Both the position numbers and the translations under genes were made by a program. The notes under the pieces are model-generated. The model saw nothing but the letters and a program-made list of their open reading frames with translations. It was not told the DNA's origin and searched no databases. A stretch of DNA of 64,000 nucleotides from a virus. This document shows, piece by piece, positions 8,144 through 16,006 of this stretch. Each line of letters begins with the position of its first letter. The first letter of the stretch is position 1. The stretch covers positions 233,750 to 297,749 of IMG/VR virus record IMGVR_UViG_3300033233_000001. One strand, given 5' to 3'.

Positions 8144-8823
8144 CGTGCCCTCCCGCTGGTCCGCTTCTTCGGTCGACGGGAACCACGCTTGTTCTTCCGG
8201 AACCCGTACACGCCGAGTTCCTTCGCGAGCACCACCATTTCTGCGTCCGTGAAGCCCTCGGGATGGAACGAACGGCGACGCTCTTCGCCGCGCTCGAAGT
8301 ACCCCCGGTCCTGTACGACATCCGTCTCGGTGAACCAGCGCGGCACACCAGCAGAGGAGTCGGCTTCGAGTGAGCCGCCAGACTCGTACCTGAGCTTCTT
8401 TGCGGCAGCCTCAACCCAGCCGATGCCGTCGTCCTCGTCGAGGTCGTCCGGCGTGATGAGCATCGAGTCGTCCCAGCCGCGCTCAGCGACATCGCCCTCT
8501 TCTGCGCTCTCGGGCGTCACGATGTCGTAGGTCACGTTGATCACGCGGCACTCGTCGCCGCCGGGACGCGTGACGGTCCACTCGGCCGCCGCGCCGCCGC
8601 CGCCCGTGTAGCTCTGGCCGGGCTTGAGTGCCTTGAGCGCCTTGACCTCGTCATCGCCGAGGCCCTCGCCGTTCACGCGCAGGAACTCATGCAGCGACGT
8701 CGGAGCCTCGCCTTGAGCCTCAGTGTCGCCGTAATCGGCAGGCGAATGGTAGGTGATCTCTCCATCGATCAAGATCGTGAAGTGGTCACCGGTCCTGCCG
8801 TTGCGCTTCGGGCGCCTAGTCAT
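8140..8823 (-). CDS. soluble unknown with tail signature
   Basis: A 227-residue protein from the ATG at 8823, which overlaps the preceding stop as ATGA. It has a small basic start (MTRRPKRNGR), an acidic beta-rich middle that includes EWTVTRPGGDEC, and a C-terminal segment with F-x-x-A-E-x-V-x-L-A-K-E-L-G-V-Y-G-F. A tail nearly identical to that of the adjacent gene follows (SRRPKKRTSGRAR against SRRPKKRTSGRSR). The two genes therefore share their last ~20 residues although their bodies differ, suggesting tail exchange or common selection. Confidence 0.7.
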   Translation of the reverse strand: MTRRPKRNGRTGDHFTILIDGEITYHSPADYGDTEAQGEAPTSLHEFLRVNGEGLGDDEVKALKALKPGQSYTGGGGAAAEWTVTRPGGDECRVINVTYDIVTPESAEEGDVAERGWDDSMLITPDDLDEDDGIGWVEAAAKKLRYESGGSLEADSSAGVPRWFTETDVVQDRGYFERGEERRRSFHPEGFTDAEMVVLAKELGVYGFRKNKRGSRRPKKRTSGRAR

Positions 8824-9260
8824 CGACGCCTCCGGCTCGTGCGCTTCTTCGGGCGACTCGTGCGCCTGCGACGCGGAACCGGGTTCCGACGCGAACGGCG
8901 GCTCCTGCGCTTCCCGCGATTCGCCGCCGTTCCATGCTGGATCCGGTACTCCGCCGCCCATTCCTCGGCCATGTCTTTCGCGACCTGCTTGCGCGTGGCC
9001 GGCGTGAACATCGAGTTCCACCGATCAGGCGTCCCCTCCTCACGTGCCCACTTCTTGGCGCCCGCGTCGACGAGGTACTTGAAAGCCGCAGGCGCGCGCG
9101 CCGCGTCGAAGACGCCGCGCTTCATCTTCTTTTCGAGACCTTTGTGAACGTACGTCGTCGTCGATCGATACAAGTCGCCATCGTTGTCGATGTAGAGCTT
9201 GAGATCATCCGCGCTGTACACGCGGTTACAACGAGAAGTACGCGTTGTTCGACGGACCAT
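8820..9260 (-). CDS. small protein with long double basic tail
   Basis: A 146-residue protein from the ATG at 9260. It starts with a basic segment (MVRRTTRTSRCNR), then about 85 residues of a compact domain (YSADDLKLYIDNDGDLY; W-x-x-x-F-T-P-A). It ends in roughly 40 residues that are more than half Arg/Lys and contain the unit KRTSRRRR. No transmembrane segment. The length and charge of the tail make nucleic-acid binding plausible; no family recognised. Confidence 0.7.
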   Translation of the reverse strand: MVRRTTRTSRCNRVYSADDLKLYIDNDGDLYRSTTTYVHKGLEKKMKRGVFDAARAPAAFKYLVDAGAKKWAREEGTPDRWNSMFTPATRKQVAKDMAEEWAAEYRIQHGTAANRGKRRSRRSRRNPVPRRRRTSRPKKRTSRRRR

Positions 9261-9262
9261 CG

Positions 9263-9604
9263 TCAGTCCTCGCTCTTCGTCTTGAACTTGAAGTGCTTGT
9301 TCTTCTCGAACTTCTTCTTCTTCGATCGCGCCTGCCGCGGCCGCCACCATCCGAAGTAGAACCACAGCGCGCCGATCGCAGTCGCGCCCGTTCCGAACCA
9401 GAAGTAGTTGGCCCGATAAAACGGCACAGCCTCCGGCGCGGGCGGAACCTGCCCGATGCCGTACAGCGGATATGGTGCCATCCCGGCCGCCTGCCGAGCG
9501 CCGCCGCTCGCACGGCGCGCCTGCGACGCGTACGAGAGCGGCGCGTCGCTCTCGTCACCGCCGATGACGTAGTCCTGTGCTGTCATGGTGCGTGCTGCGG
9601 GCAT
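9263..9604 (-). CDS. tail-signature membrane protein, Lys-type tail
   Basis: A 113-residue protein. It has a YPLYGIGQVPP box (the GLGQ element, Ile variant) near residue 48, a transmembrane segment (FWFGTGATAIGALWFYFGWW), and a tail that is Lys/Phe-rich (SKKKKFEKNKHFKFKTK) instead of Arg-rich. The start at 9604 has GAGG 9 bases upstream; a second ATG seven codons in is possible. It shows that positive charge, more than exact sequence, is what the tail conserves. Confidence 0.7.
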   Translation of the reverse strand: MPAARTMTAQDYVIGGDESDAPLSYASQARRASGGARQAAGMAPYPLYGIGQVPPAPEAVPFYRANYFWFGTGATAIGALWFYFGWWRPRQARSKKKKFEKNKHFKFKTKSED

Positions 9605-9607
9605 GGG

Positions 9608-11107
9608 TTAGTTCCTCTTTCCTCGACTGCGCTTCGAGCGCCGACTGTTCCGCTTCATCTTGCGCATCATGCGCCGCCAGCTGCCCTTGACGTTCTCAGT
9701 CACCTTCTGACCAGCTTCCGTCTGGGTCGCCGCGAGGTAGCCGACGCCGAGCACCGCAGCGCCGATGACGATGTTGCGCGGCGTCAGAAAGCCCGTCGGC
9801 GTCTGCCCAGCGGGCACAATCGCCGTCCCGTCCGGCGAAGTCTGCGCGACCTCGCCCATGCCGGCAGCGGCAGGAGAGTGGTAGAACGCTCCGAGGTCCG
9901 TCTGGAGCTTCTGCTGGTCGGCCACGAGCGGCGAAAGGTGGTCGCTTGCCGCCTTCTTCAACGCCGGCTGATTGGCTCGCACGGCCATCGCCATGCGGTC
10001 GAGACGCGGCAGACCGCCGCCGGCCTTCGCGCGGTCGGCAAGGTCGCGCATCGTCGCGTGCATCACGCAGTGCGCGAGCGTGTCTTCGAGCGCCGCATCC
10101 GGCCGGTAGCCCATCTGGATCAGACGGTCCGCCACGAGCTTCGCCTTCTTCGACATCTGCGGCCCAAGAGCCTCGGTCGCAGTCGACAGGAACCGCGACC
10201 GCGTGTTCGGGTCGTGCATCATCTTGGCCTCCGCCAAGAGACACTGCGCAGCGCGCCGCCCGAATGCCTCGATGTGCGACTGCGGGCCAGTGCGATCCTT
10301 CGCCATCTTGGGCATCGCTCGACTCTGCCGACTCGGACCCTGCGCGTTGCCGTTCATGTACGGACTGAACGCAGCGGGCGGCGGATTCAGAGACGGCACG
10401 CGCTTGCTGAGGGGAACGCCAGAGGCGTTCACCTGCGTGACGGTCCAGTTGTCGGCAGTCGAGTCCCACATGGCAGACTGCTGAATCCCGTCCGCGTCCT
10501 CTTCTGCGATGTACGCTGGCTCTGCGAACTTGTTCGCGAAGATACCGTCGCGCACACGAAAGGTCACGCCCTCCGGCATGTCGAAAATGCCGGCGCCGAT
10601 GACGTTCTGCTCGCTCGTGTCGTACTCGTAGGACGACCGGTCGTATTCCGTCAGCGGATCGACATCCTCCTGGGACGGCATCTCGTTCTGCTGCGTCGGC
10701 CGGAAGCGTGAAATCCGAGCCTCACCGTCGGGACTGACTGCGATGCTGCGCGGTGCGAGCGCGGTACCTGGACCTGCATCGCCAAGGTCCGACATATCCG
10801 TGTGCTGCTGCGAGAACGGACGGTAGCCCGTGTCGCTAGCGGTTTCCCACGGGTTCGCGCCGTAGGTCGTCTGGTTGATGCCAGGGCCATTGTCGACATC
10901 GTCCATCATCGTGAACGACTTCGTGCCCTCGATGTCTGTCGCGGGCGCAGGGCCGCCGCCCTTCTTCGGCACGGTCTCCTGAAGGTCATCGGTCAGGAAG
11001 TCGTCGTCCATCGACGAGCCCTGGTAGTCCTGCACGTCGAGATTGGCGTTGCCGCGCATCGTCGGCAGTTCCATCTCGTCATCGTTGAACAGATCGTCGT
11101 CGCTCAT
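9608..11107 (-). CDS. large tail-anchored structural-type protein
   Basis: A 499-residue protein. It has a very acidic N-terminus (MSDDDLFNDDEMELP) and a polar Asp/Asn/Ser-rich region to about residue 250. A helical domain follows with conserved-looking LAEAKMMHDPNTRSRFL, then a transmembrane segment near 444-462 (PRNIVIGAAVLGVGYLAA). The tail is amphipathic and basic, ending RNSRRSKRSRGKRN. The acidic start and basic end give strong charge polarity. Likely a major virion membrane-associated protein by position and size; inferred. Confidence 0.72.
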   Translation of the reverse strand: MSDDDLFNDDEMELPTMRGNANLDVQDYQGSSMDDDFLTDDLQETVPKKGGGPAPATDIEGTKSFTMMDDVDNGPGINQTTYGANPWETASDTGYRPFSQQHTDMSDLGDAGPGTALAPRSIAVSPDGEARISRFRPTQQNEMPSQEDVDPLTEYDRSSYEYDTSEQNVIGAGIFDMPEGVTFRVRDGIFANKFAEPAYIAEEDADGIQQSAMWDSTADNWTVTQVNASGVPLSKRVPSLNPPPAAFSPYMNGNAQGPSRQSRAMPKMAKDRTGPQSHIEAFGRRAAQCLLAEAKMMHDPNTRSRFLSTATEALGPQMSKKAKLVADRLIQMGYRPDAALEDTLAHCVMHATMRDLADRAKAGGGLPRLDRMAMAVRANQPALKKAASDHLSPLVADQQKLQTDLGAFYHSPAAAGMGEVAQTSPDGTAIVPAGQTPTGFLTPRNIVIGAAVLGVGYLAATQTEAGQKVTENVKGSWRRMMRKMKRNSRRSKRSRGKRN

Positions 11108-11153
11108 GTCCGTGTTTCCCGTCTTGTTTTTAGGCGCCCAGCCCGGTTTATGA

Positions 11154-11885
11154 TCAGGAGAGAATCAGCCAGAGAATCGCGGTGACACCAAGGACGCCGC
11201 CGCCGACCATGAACATCTTCCTTCGCGTGACCTGTGCGTGCCCGGCAGCAAGCTGTGCAGCCTCAAGCTGTCGCTGAGCGGTCGCTGCCTGTGACGCCGC
11301 GAGTCTAGCCTGCGCTTCGCGCTGCTCGCGCGTGCAGTCCATCGCGCCGCTTGCGATACCGCTGCCGACGTCGGTGACACCTTTGACGATGGTGCCCCAG
11401 AATGGAACGATACTCGCGATGCCGCCGACGGTGTTCGCGCCGCCTGCAATAGAACAGCCGATGGCACGGTCGCCAGGAGCGAGATCGCCCAGGCCGGCGG
11501 TGCCGAGGGGCGTGTCGACCAGCACATCCCAGCCGAGGCGGTTGCCGACGCTGTTTCGGATCTGCCCGACGACTCGCTCGCGGACGCGGTCAGCGAGCGT
11601 CGAGCGGATCGCGTCGAACAGCGCCTGGTCCTGGCCGCGGTTCCGCGTGTTCTTCCGCAGCCGCCGCGCGACTTCCGGGCCGAGGCCCGGCTGAAGCGCA
11701 TCGAGCTTCTGGCGCAGCACCAGAGACCGCGAGGCCGGCTGCGCCTTCGCCATGGCGAGCAAAACGCCACTCGCGTCGAGCGAAGCGCGCGCGAGGATCG
11801 GATCTGCGGACGCGGCTTGCCCGACGGTGAGTCCGCCCGAAGCCACTTCGCCGAAACCGAGACCTCTCCGCGCACGATACGACAC
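11154..11885 (-). CDS. tail-anchored protein, paralogue of the 12279 gene
   Basis: A 243-residue protein. The GTG at 11885 is chosen because GAAAGG sits 6 bases upstream and the product then begins VSYRARRGLGFGE, matching the cluster signature. The body contains DPILARASLDASGVLL and GLGP...RRLRK, which align with the gene two positions upstream. A Gly-rich central segment (GGANTVGGIASIVPFWG), a Gln/Ala coiled coil and a C-terminal hydrophobic anchor (MFMVGGGVLGVTAILWLIL) follow. No basic tail beyond the anchor. Confidence 0.75.
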   Translation of the reverse strand: MSYRARRGLGFGEVASGGLTVGQAASADPILARASLDASGVLLAMAKAQPASRSLVLRQKLDALQPGLGPEVARRLRKNTRNRGQDQALFDAIRSTLADRVRERVVGQIRNSVGNRLGWDVLVDTPLGTAGLGDLAPGDRAIGCSIAGGANTVGGIASIVPFWGTIVKGVTDVGSGIASGAMDCTREQREAQARLAASQAATAQRQLEAAQLAAGHAQVTRRKMFMVGGGVLGVTAILWLILS

Positions 11886-11895
11886 ACGAGCCTTT

Positions 11896-12270
11896 CTACC
11901 ATTCACGAACGTAGTTGCCGATCCCGCGCATGGATACGCGCATCAGCGGGCGTACAGCGGGCTTTGTCATCAAGATGGAACGCGCGGCCGCCTGTGCCCG
12001 CTGCGCTTGCCTTGCCGTAAGCCAGGACGTATCGCCACCGACGCGCGTTCTGCGCGCTGCCTGCTCTCGATAGGATGCCGTGCGCGCTGCTTCGTAGCGG
12101 GCCCGCCTGGACTGCCTTTCCCGCTCCGCCTGATTTCGCTGGGATGCCGTACGCGCCGCTTCGTAACGGGCGCGGGTGGCCTGTCTTTCTCGATCTAGCT
12201 GCGCCGCTTCGCGCGCTAGTTCTTCCGGCGAAACCCTCACCTTCAATCCAACCTGTCCAAGTCCGAACAT
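11896..12270 (-). CDS. basic helical protein ending GIGNYVREW
   Basis: A 124-residue protein. It starts MFGLGQVGLKV (GLGQ box), then has two copies of the 12-residue unit RARYEAARTAS(Q/Y)R within a charged coiled coil, and ends in GIGNYVREW. The same C-terminal nonapeptide (G for E) ends the gene at 13761, and a related GIGNYRRLP lies at the N-terminus of the gene at 15666. The ATG at 12270 is the first with the signature. Function unknown; the shared end may be a docking peptide. Confidence 0.7.
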   Translation of the reverse strand: MFGLGQVGLKVRVSPEELAREAAQLDRERQATRARYEAARTASQRNQAERERQSRRARYEAARTASYREQAARRTRVGGDTSWLTARQAQRAQAAARSILMTKPAVRPLMRVSMRGIGNYVREW

Positions 12271-12278
12271 CCTACGCC

Positions 12279-12962
12279 TCACTTCTTCAACACCGCGAAC
12301 AACACGGTCGCGATCACTAGACCGCCGCCGCCGATGAGAAGGTAGCGCATCATACGCGCCTCCTGAGCCTGCTGCATCTGAAGCTGCTGCATCTGAACGC
12401 TCTGCGCGAGTTGCGCCTGCGCCTGCGCCTGCCGAGTCTGAGCATCGATGCCAGCGATGTTGCAACCGCCGATCGTGCCACCCGTTGCCGAGGCCGACTG
12501 GACTGCGCCGATCTGTCCGGTCTGACCGCCGGCTCCGAACGCATCGAGGAAGCCCCCGACAATCGACGTGCCTCCCGCCACCGTACAGAAGCCGACACGG
12601 ACGTCACTATCGGTGCTGCCGAGGCCCTGCGTCCCCTGCTGACCCATCTGCGCCTTCGTCAACGCGACGAGCCGATTCGCGATGGCCGCGCGCACGACGT
12701 CGAAAATGACTTGGTCAGCCTGATCAGCGGACTTCGTCGCGGCGAGACGCAGGAAGTCGGCGCGCGTCTTCGTCCCAAGACCTGGCGTCGCGGCGTTCAG
12801 CGTGTCCGTCATCACCCGAAGCCGCTTGCTGCGCGGGACGGCCGCCATCTTGAGCAGCACGTTCGACGCCGCGAGGCTGGCCGACGAGAGGATCGGGTCC
12901 GTCTTTGCCTGTTGGCCGGCCTGGATGGGCGCAGAGCCTGTGATCGTGAGTCCGAGAGCCAT
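12279..12962 (-). CDS. tail-anchored protein, paralogue of the 11154 gene
   Basis: A 227-residue protein, clearly paralogous to the product of the 11154-11885 gene: DPILSSASLAASNVLL, TPGLGTKTRADFLR and a shared Gly-rich centre with paired Cys (FCTVAGG; GGCNIAG). It ends in a Gln-rich coiled coil and a hydrophobic anchor (YLLIGGGGLVIATVLFAVL) plus KK. The pair probably arose by local duplication with the small 11896 gene between them. Role unknown; virion membrane protein inferred. Confidence 0.75.
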   Translation of the reverse strand: MALGLTITGSAPIQAGQQAKTDPILSSASLAASNVLLKMAAVPRSKRLRVMTDTLNAATPGLGTKTRADFLRLAATKSADQADQVIFDVVRAAIANRLVALTKAQMGQQGTQGLGSTDSDVRVGFCTVAGGTSIVGGFLDAFGAGGQTGQIGAVQSASATGGTIGGCNIAGIDAQTRQAQAQAQLAQSVQMQQLQMQQAQEARMMRYLLIGGGGLVIATVLFAVLKK

Positions 12963-12965
12963 GGA

Positions 12966-13406
12966 TCACTTCCTTCTGCGACGCCGACGAACGTTCGGGC
13001 TGACCGAGGCCGGCGCGGCCGCTCTGGCCGGAGCGGGCCTCATGGCCACCGTGATGAGCGCGACCGCAACGGCAGCGCCGCCGATGCCGATGTACGTCAG
13101 CGTGTTGTCCGGTGCGGGCACCATCGGCATGACCGGAGCCCAACTCGTCGACGGCGAAGCCGACACGAAGTGCGAGAGGTCGGTCTTCGCCGGTTCCGGA
13201 CGATAACCCGACGGCTTCGTCCCGCCCGAGGGCGCCGGTGTCGTCGTAGACGTCGACGCCCCGGTCGTACTCGACGGCATCCCGATTGACATCGCCGTCA
13301 AAGACGACTCCTGTCCGAGCGAGCCCGTGCCGTGGTACTGCGGCACGCGACCACGCACTCGGAAGGCCGCGAGACGGTCGAAGATCGGCGAGATCGCGTA
13401 GCTCAC
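12966..13406 (-). CDS. tail-signature membrane protein
   Basis: A 146-residue protein. The GTG at 13406 gives VSYAISPIFDRL, matching the cluster N-terminus, and overlaps the upstream stop. Further features are a GSLGQES box near residue 28, a Ser/Thr/Pro linker, a transmembrane segment (LTYIGIGGAAVAVALITVAM) and SPNVRRRRRRK at the end. The Ser-Pro-Asn lead-in is a variant of the TPN/TAN that precedes most tails. Confidence 0.75.
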   Translation of the reverse strand: MSYAISPIFDRLAAFRVRGRVPQYHGTGSLGQESSLTAMSIGMPSSTTGASTSTTTPAPSGGTKPSGYRPEPAKTDLSHFVSASPSTSWAPVMPMVPAPDNTLTYIGIGGAAVAVALITVAMRPAPARAAAPASVSPNVRRRRRRK

Positions 13407-13750
13407 CGCGAACGCCTCCGGCGACGGCGGCTGTTGCGCTGCGTGTGCCGAACTCCGAAGCCCTGGGCAAGGCTGATCGGAATCGCCAGCGGCCAGAAGG
13501 CGCCGCCGATGATGCCCCATACGAGGGCCCACCCGATCGAGTTGTTCCGGCGGTAGCCGTGGTACGCGAGGGCGCCGACAGATGCAGTGCCCGCGACGAG
13601 CATGAGCGTGCGCACGGGCTGCGAAAGGGTCATCGCCGTGCTCGTCTGACCGGTTACGACCGGAGACGGAGCAGGCGGAATCGTCTGCTGACCGAGTCCA
13701 GCCGCCGCGAAGAGTCCGCCGCCAGCGCCGTAATAGCCCATGCCGTTCAT
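13403..13750 (-). CDS. tail-signature protein with two membrane segments
   Basis: A 115-residue protein from the ATG at 13750. It has a Gly-rich start with AAGLGQQTIPP (GLGQ box), then two hydrophobic segments (TLMLVAGTASVGALAYHGY and IGWALVWGIIGGAFWPLAI) and the tail TQRNSRRRRRRSR. With two passes, both termini would lie on the same side of the membrane, unlike the single-pass relatives. The longer open frame upstream is rejected: it is Arg/Ser nonsense antisense to the neighbour. Confidence 0.72.
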   Translation of the reverse strand: MNGMGYYGAGGGLFAAAGLGQQTIPPAPSPVVTGQTSTAMTLSQPVRTLMLVAGTASVGALAYHGYRRNNSIGWALVWGIIGGAFWPLAIPISLAQGFGVRHTQRNSRRRRRRSR

Positions 13751-13760
13751 TGTCGTCTCC

Positions 13761-14231
13761 TTACCAGCCACGCACGTAGTTGCCGATGCCTGAAGTGGCT
13801 GGCAACGCCCTGTCCGCCGAACCTCGCTGCGTCGTCGACGAGGCCTGTGCGGCCGCCGCGATCTGCTGCGCCGCAGCCGCCGCCTGCGCGTTCGCAACCG
13901 CTGCTGCCTGCGGAGAGCGAGCGCGAAGTTCGAGCACCGCGAGCCAGCCCTGCGCGTCCCCGTGCACCGACGGACCGACGAGCGCGAGCCAGTCCGCGAG
14001 CGCGGCCGGCGACACGCTCTGCCCGACGACGACGACGTCCGCGCGGTTGACCATCTCGGCAAAGTCCGGCTGCCATGCCGATCGCGGCTGCGAAAGCATC
14101 GAGGCGGCCTGCTGCTTGGCAGAGTCGTACCGCTGACGTCGCGCTTCGGTCGAAACCGCCATCCCAGGCGGGACCTGGCCGTCCGGTCGTCGACCAGTGA
14201 AAACGCTGAGGATTCTGTCGATGAAGTTCAC
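13761..14231 (-). CDS. soluble helical protein ending GIGNYVRGW
   Basis: A 156-residue protein. It starts MNFIDRILSVFTGRRPDG, an amphipathic helix that could touch the membrane. A helical domain and an Ala/Gln-rich coiled coil follow, and it ends GIGNYVRGW. The end matches that of the 11896 gene except one residue, though the rest is unrelated. It lies just after the transglutaminase-like gene in transcription order. No family recognised. Confidence 0.72.
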   Translation of the reverse strand: MNFIDRILSVFTGRRPDGQVPPGMAVSTEARRQRYDSAKQQAASMLSQPRSAWQPDFAEMVNRADVVVVGQSVSPAALADWLALVGPSVHGDAQGWLAVLELRARSPQAAAVANAQAAAAAQQIAAAAQASSTTQRGSADRALPATSGIGNYVRGW

Positions 14232-14246
14232 GTGTTCGTTTCCTTC

Positions 14247-14822
14247 TTACGCCGCCGACTGGACCGGGAACATCGAGTGCTGCTTCACGCGCCCAAGCAT
14301 CGACGCCGTACGTCGGCCCGCGACCGGATCGAGAACCCACCAGGTCTTCGTGCGCGGGTCCTGCGCCGTACAGAAGACGTGCGTGTGGATCTTCTGCTCG
14401 CCAGGCCATCGAGGCTGAAAGCCGACGGTCACGAAGCGAACCGGCGCACCGATACAGAGGCATCCGGTGCCGATTGCCACAGCGAGGTCGTCGCAGTCCA
14501 TCGCCGCCCGACCAGAGAGCGCATCGTCGAGCAGACGCTCAGGGTCCCGGATCAATTCCTGGTGCAACGGGTCTCGCGTATAGCGACCCGCGTTGCCCCA
14601 CCATCGGCAGATGGCGATGATCTCGGACGTGTAGTCCTTCGGACGAATGTTCGCGATGATCTGTTCCGTGTGCCGCCGGACCTTGAACGATTGTTCGCCG
14701 CGCGGACCGAGCGCGACCTCGATCATCTTCGCGACGGTGTGATCGGTGCCTCGGTACGGCTCAACCGTACCGACCGCCGTGTTGTAGGCAGAATTGTAGG
14801 CGCTTGCGCGGAGCGACGGCAT
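14247..14822 (-). CDS. transglutaminase-like cysteine enzyme
   Basis: A 191-residue protein with a transglutaminase-like (papain-fold) triad in order: Cys in AAMDCDDLAV, His in KIHTHVFC, Asp in WWVLDPVAG. The spacing is normal for bacterial and phage members, which act as peptidases or cross-linking enzymes. It is the first gene of the leftward cluster, so it would be made with the tail-signature proteins; processing or cross-linking of virion proteins is a reasonable inference. The ATG at 14822 has only a weak ribosome site; in-frame starts exist upstream. Confidence 0.75.
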   Translation of the reverse strand: MPSLRASAYNSAYNTAVGTVEPYRGTDHTVAKMIEVALGPRGEQSFKVRRHTEQIIANIRPKDYTSEIIAICRWWGNAGRYTRDPLHQELIRDPERLLDDALSGRAAMDCDDLAVAIGTGCLCIGAPVRFVTVGFQPRWPGEQKIHTHVFCTAQDPRTKTWWVLDPVAGRRTASMLGRVKQHSMFPVQSAA

Positions 14823-14965
14823 ATTTCTGCCGTGCCCGAGGCGCCCGGATGGAAGTCTCGCACATAGACCGGTCGATGTGCAAGTGCCGAAGCCGCCCGA
14901 TCTCAAACCGCTGGCGTCGTTACCACGGCGTGCTAACGTCACGAGCAAGGAGCAGCGTTTGCACG

Positions 14966-15199
14966 ATGAACACCACCATCAGGAAGATCGGGAACAGCGA
15001 CGGCGTCATCATTCCGGCGGCCGTCATGGCGCGCCTGGGCATGGAGACAGGCGATCCGGTTACTCTCGACGTCGAGGGTAGCCGACTCGTGATCTCGTCG
15101 AGGTCCGGCGCGGCCTCTGACAGCGGCGACTTCGAGCGCGCGGCCGTTGCCGTGACGAGGCGCTACGCGTCGCTTCTTCGTAAGCTGGCCGACTTGTGA
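14966..15199 (+). CDS. AbrB/MazE-type antitoxin
   Basis: A 77-residue protein with the swapped-hairpin AbrB/SpoVT DNA-binding fold: KIGNSDGVIIPAAVMARLG, then GDPVTLDVEG and LVISS. In this family the N-terminal part binds DNA at its own promoter and the C-terminal part neutralises the toxin. AGGAG lies 13 bases upstream. It is coupled to the Doc gene by a GTGA overlap and is isolated on the plus strand between two leftward blocks, like an inserted cassette. Confidence 0.85.
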   Translation: MNTTIRKIGNSDGVIIPAAVMARLGMETGDPVTLDVEGSRLVISSRSGAASDSGDFERAAVAVTRRYASLLRKLADL

Positions 15200-15669
15200 G
15201 CCACTTCCGCTACCTCAGCGTCGACGAGGTTCTGGCTCTTCACGAGATAGCAATTCAGAATGGCGGCGGTGGCCCACTTGAAGTCCGAGACCCAGGCGGA
15301 GTCGAAGCTGCCGTTTTTCAACCGCAAGCCGGCTTCGGAGACATTCTATTCTACAAGACCGTCCCCGAGATTGCCGCTGCTTACGCGTATTTCATCGCAC
15401 AACGGCAGGCTTTCGTCGAGGGCAACAAAAGGACCGGATGGCTTGCGGCCTGCACCTTCGTCGAGATGAACGGCGGCCTAGTCGAAGCCACGGACGACGA
15501 CGCCATCCAGATGCTACTGGAGGTCTCAAAAGGCCTGTCGCTGGAAAGCGTGGCGGACTGGTTTGCCGAGCGCATCGTCCAACTGGTACACGAAAATCTC
15601 CCGAAACGGAACAGCAGACCAAAGCGCACGAGTCGCAGGTCGAAGCGCGCTAGCAGGCCGAAGCGCTAG
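15196..15669 (+). CDS. doc: Doc-family (Fic fold) toxin with virion-type basic tail
   Basis: A 157-residue protein. Residues 1-130 are Doc-like: LSVDEVLALHE at the start, then the Fic motif as QAFVEGNKRTG. Doc enzymes phosphorylate EF-Tu and use the first His of HxFx(D/E)(A/G)N(G/K)R; here that position is Gln (codon CAG), so activity may be lost or altered. The last ~25 residues (PKRNSRPKRTSRR and on) are the same type of tail as on the neighbouring late proteins and exceed the usual Doc length of about 125. Confidence 0.82.
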   Translation: MSHFRYLSVDEVLALHEIAIQNGGGGPLEVRDPGGVEAAVFQPQAGFGDILFYKTVPEIAAAYAYFIAQRQAFVEGNKRTGWLAACTFVEMNGGLVEATDDDAIQMLLEVSKGLSLESVADWFAERIVQLVHENLPKRNSRPKRTSRRSKRASRPKR

Positions 15670-15995
15670 CGCCGCGTCGTCAGCTTCACCCCGTCGCGCA
15701 TGACGACCTTCGGCAACGGTCGCTCGACGACCGCCGGCCTCGATCCGGTGCGTTCAATGCGCACGTCGACGACGTTCCGCCCCTGGAAGACCGTCACCAT
15801 GACGAACGGGTCACCGGGCACGATGCCGAGCGTCCGGAACGGCGCGAGCGGAAACGCGTGCAGCTGTCCGTCGAGCCAGCGCACCGACACGCGATCGCCC
15901 CGCGCTGACAGCACCATGCCGGTGCGACGCTCCTGCGTCAGCTTCTGCTGCTGCGGTTGCGGCAGTCGCCGATAGTTACCGATGCCGACCTTCAC
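15666..15995 (-). CDS. small unknown protein starting GIGNYRRLP
   Basis: A 109-residue protein, GTG start. The N-terminus KVGIGNYRRLPQPQQQ resembles the C-terminal GIGNYVR(E/G)W of two cluster genes. The rest is a small beta-rich domain with a KOW/SH3-like pattern (TGMVLSARGDRVSVRWLDGQLHAFPL; GDPFVMVTVF). It converges on and overlaps the Doc gene by four bases, so no terminator separates them. Function unknown. Confidence 0.65.
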   Translation of the reverse strand: MKVGIGNYRRLPQPQQQKLTQERRTGMVLSARGDRVSVRWLDGQLHAFPLAPFRTLGIVPGDPFVMVTVFQGRNVVDVRIERTGSRPAVVERPLPKVVMRDGVKLTTRR

Positions 15996-16006
15996 GCGCG
16001 CAGAGC

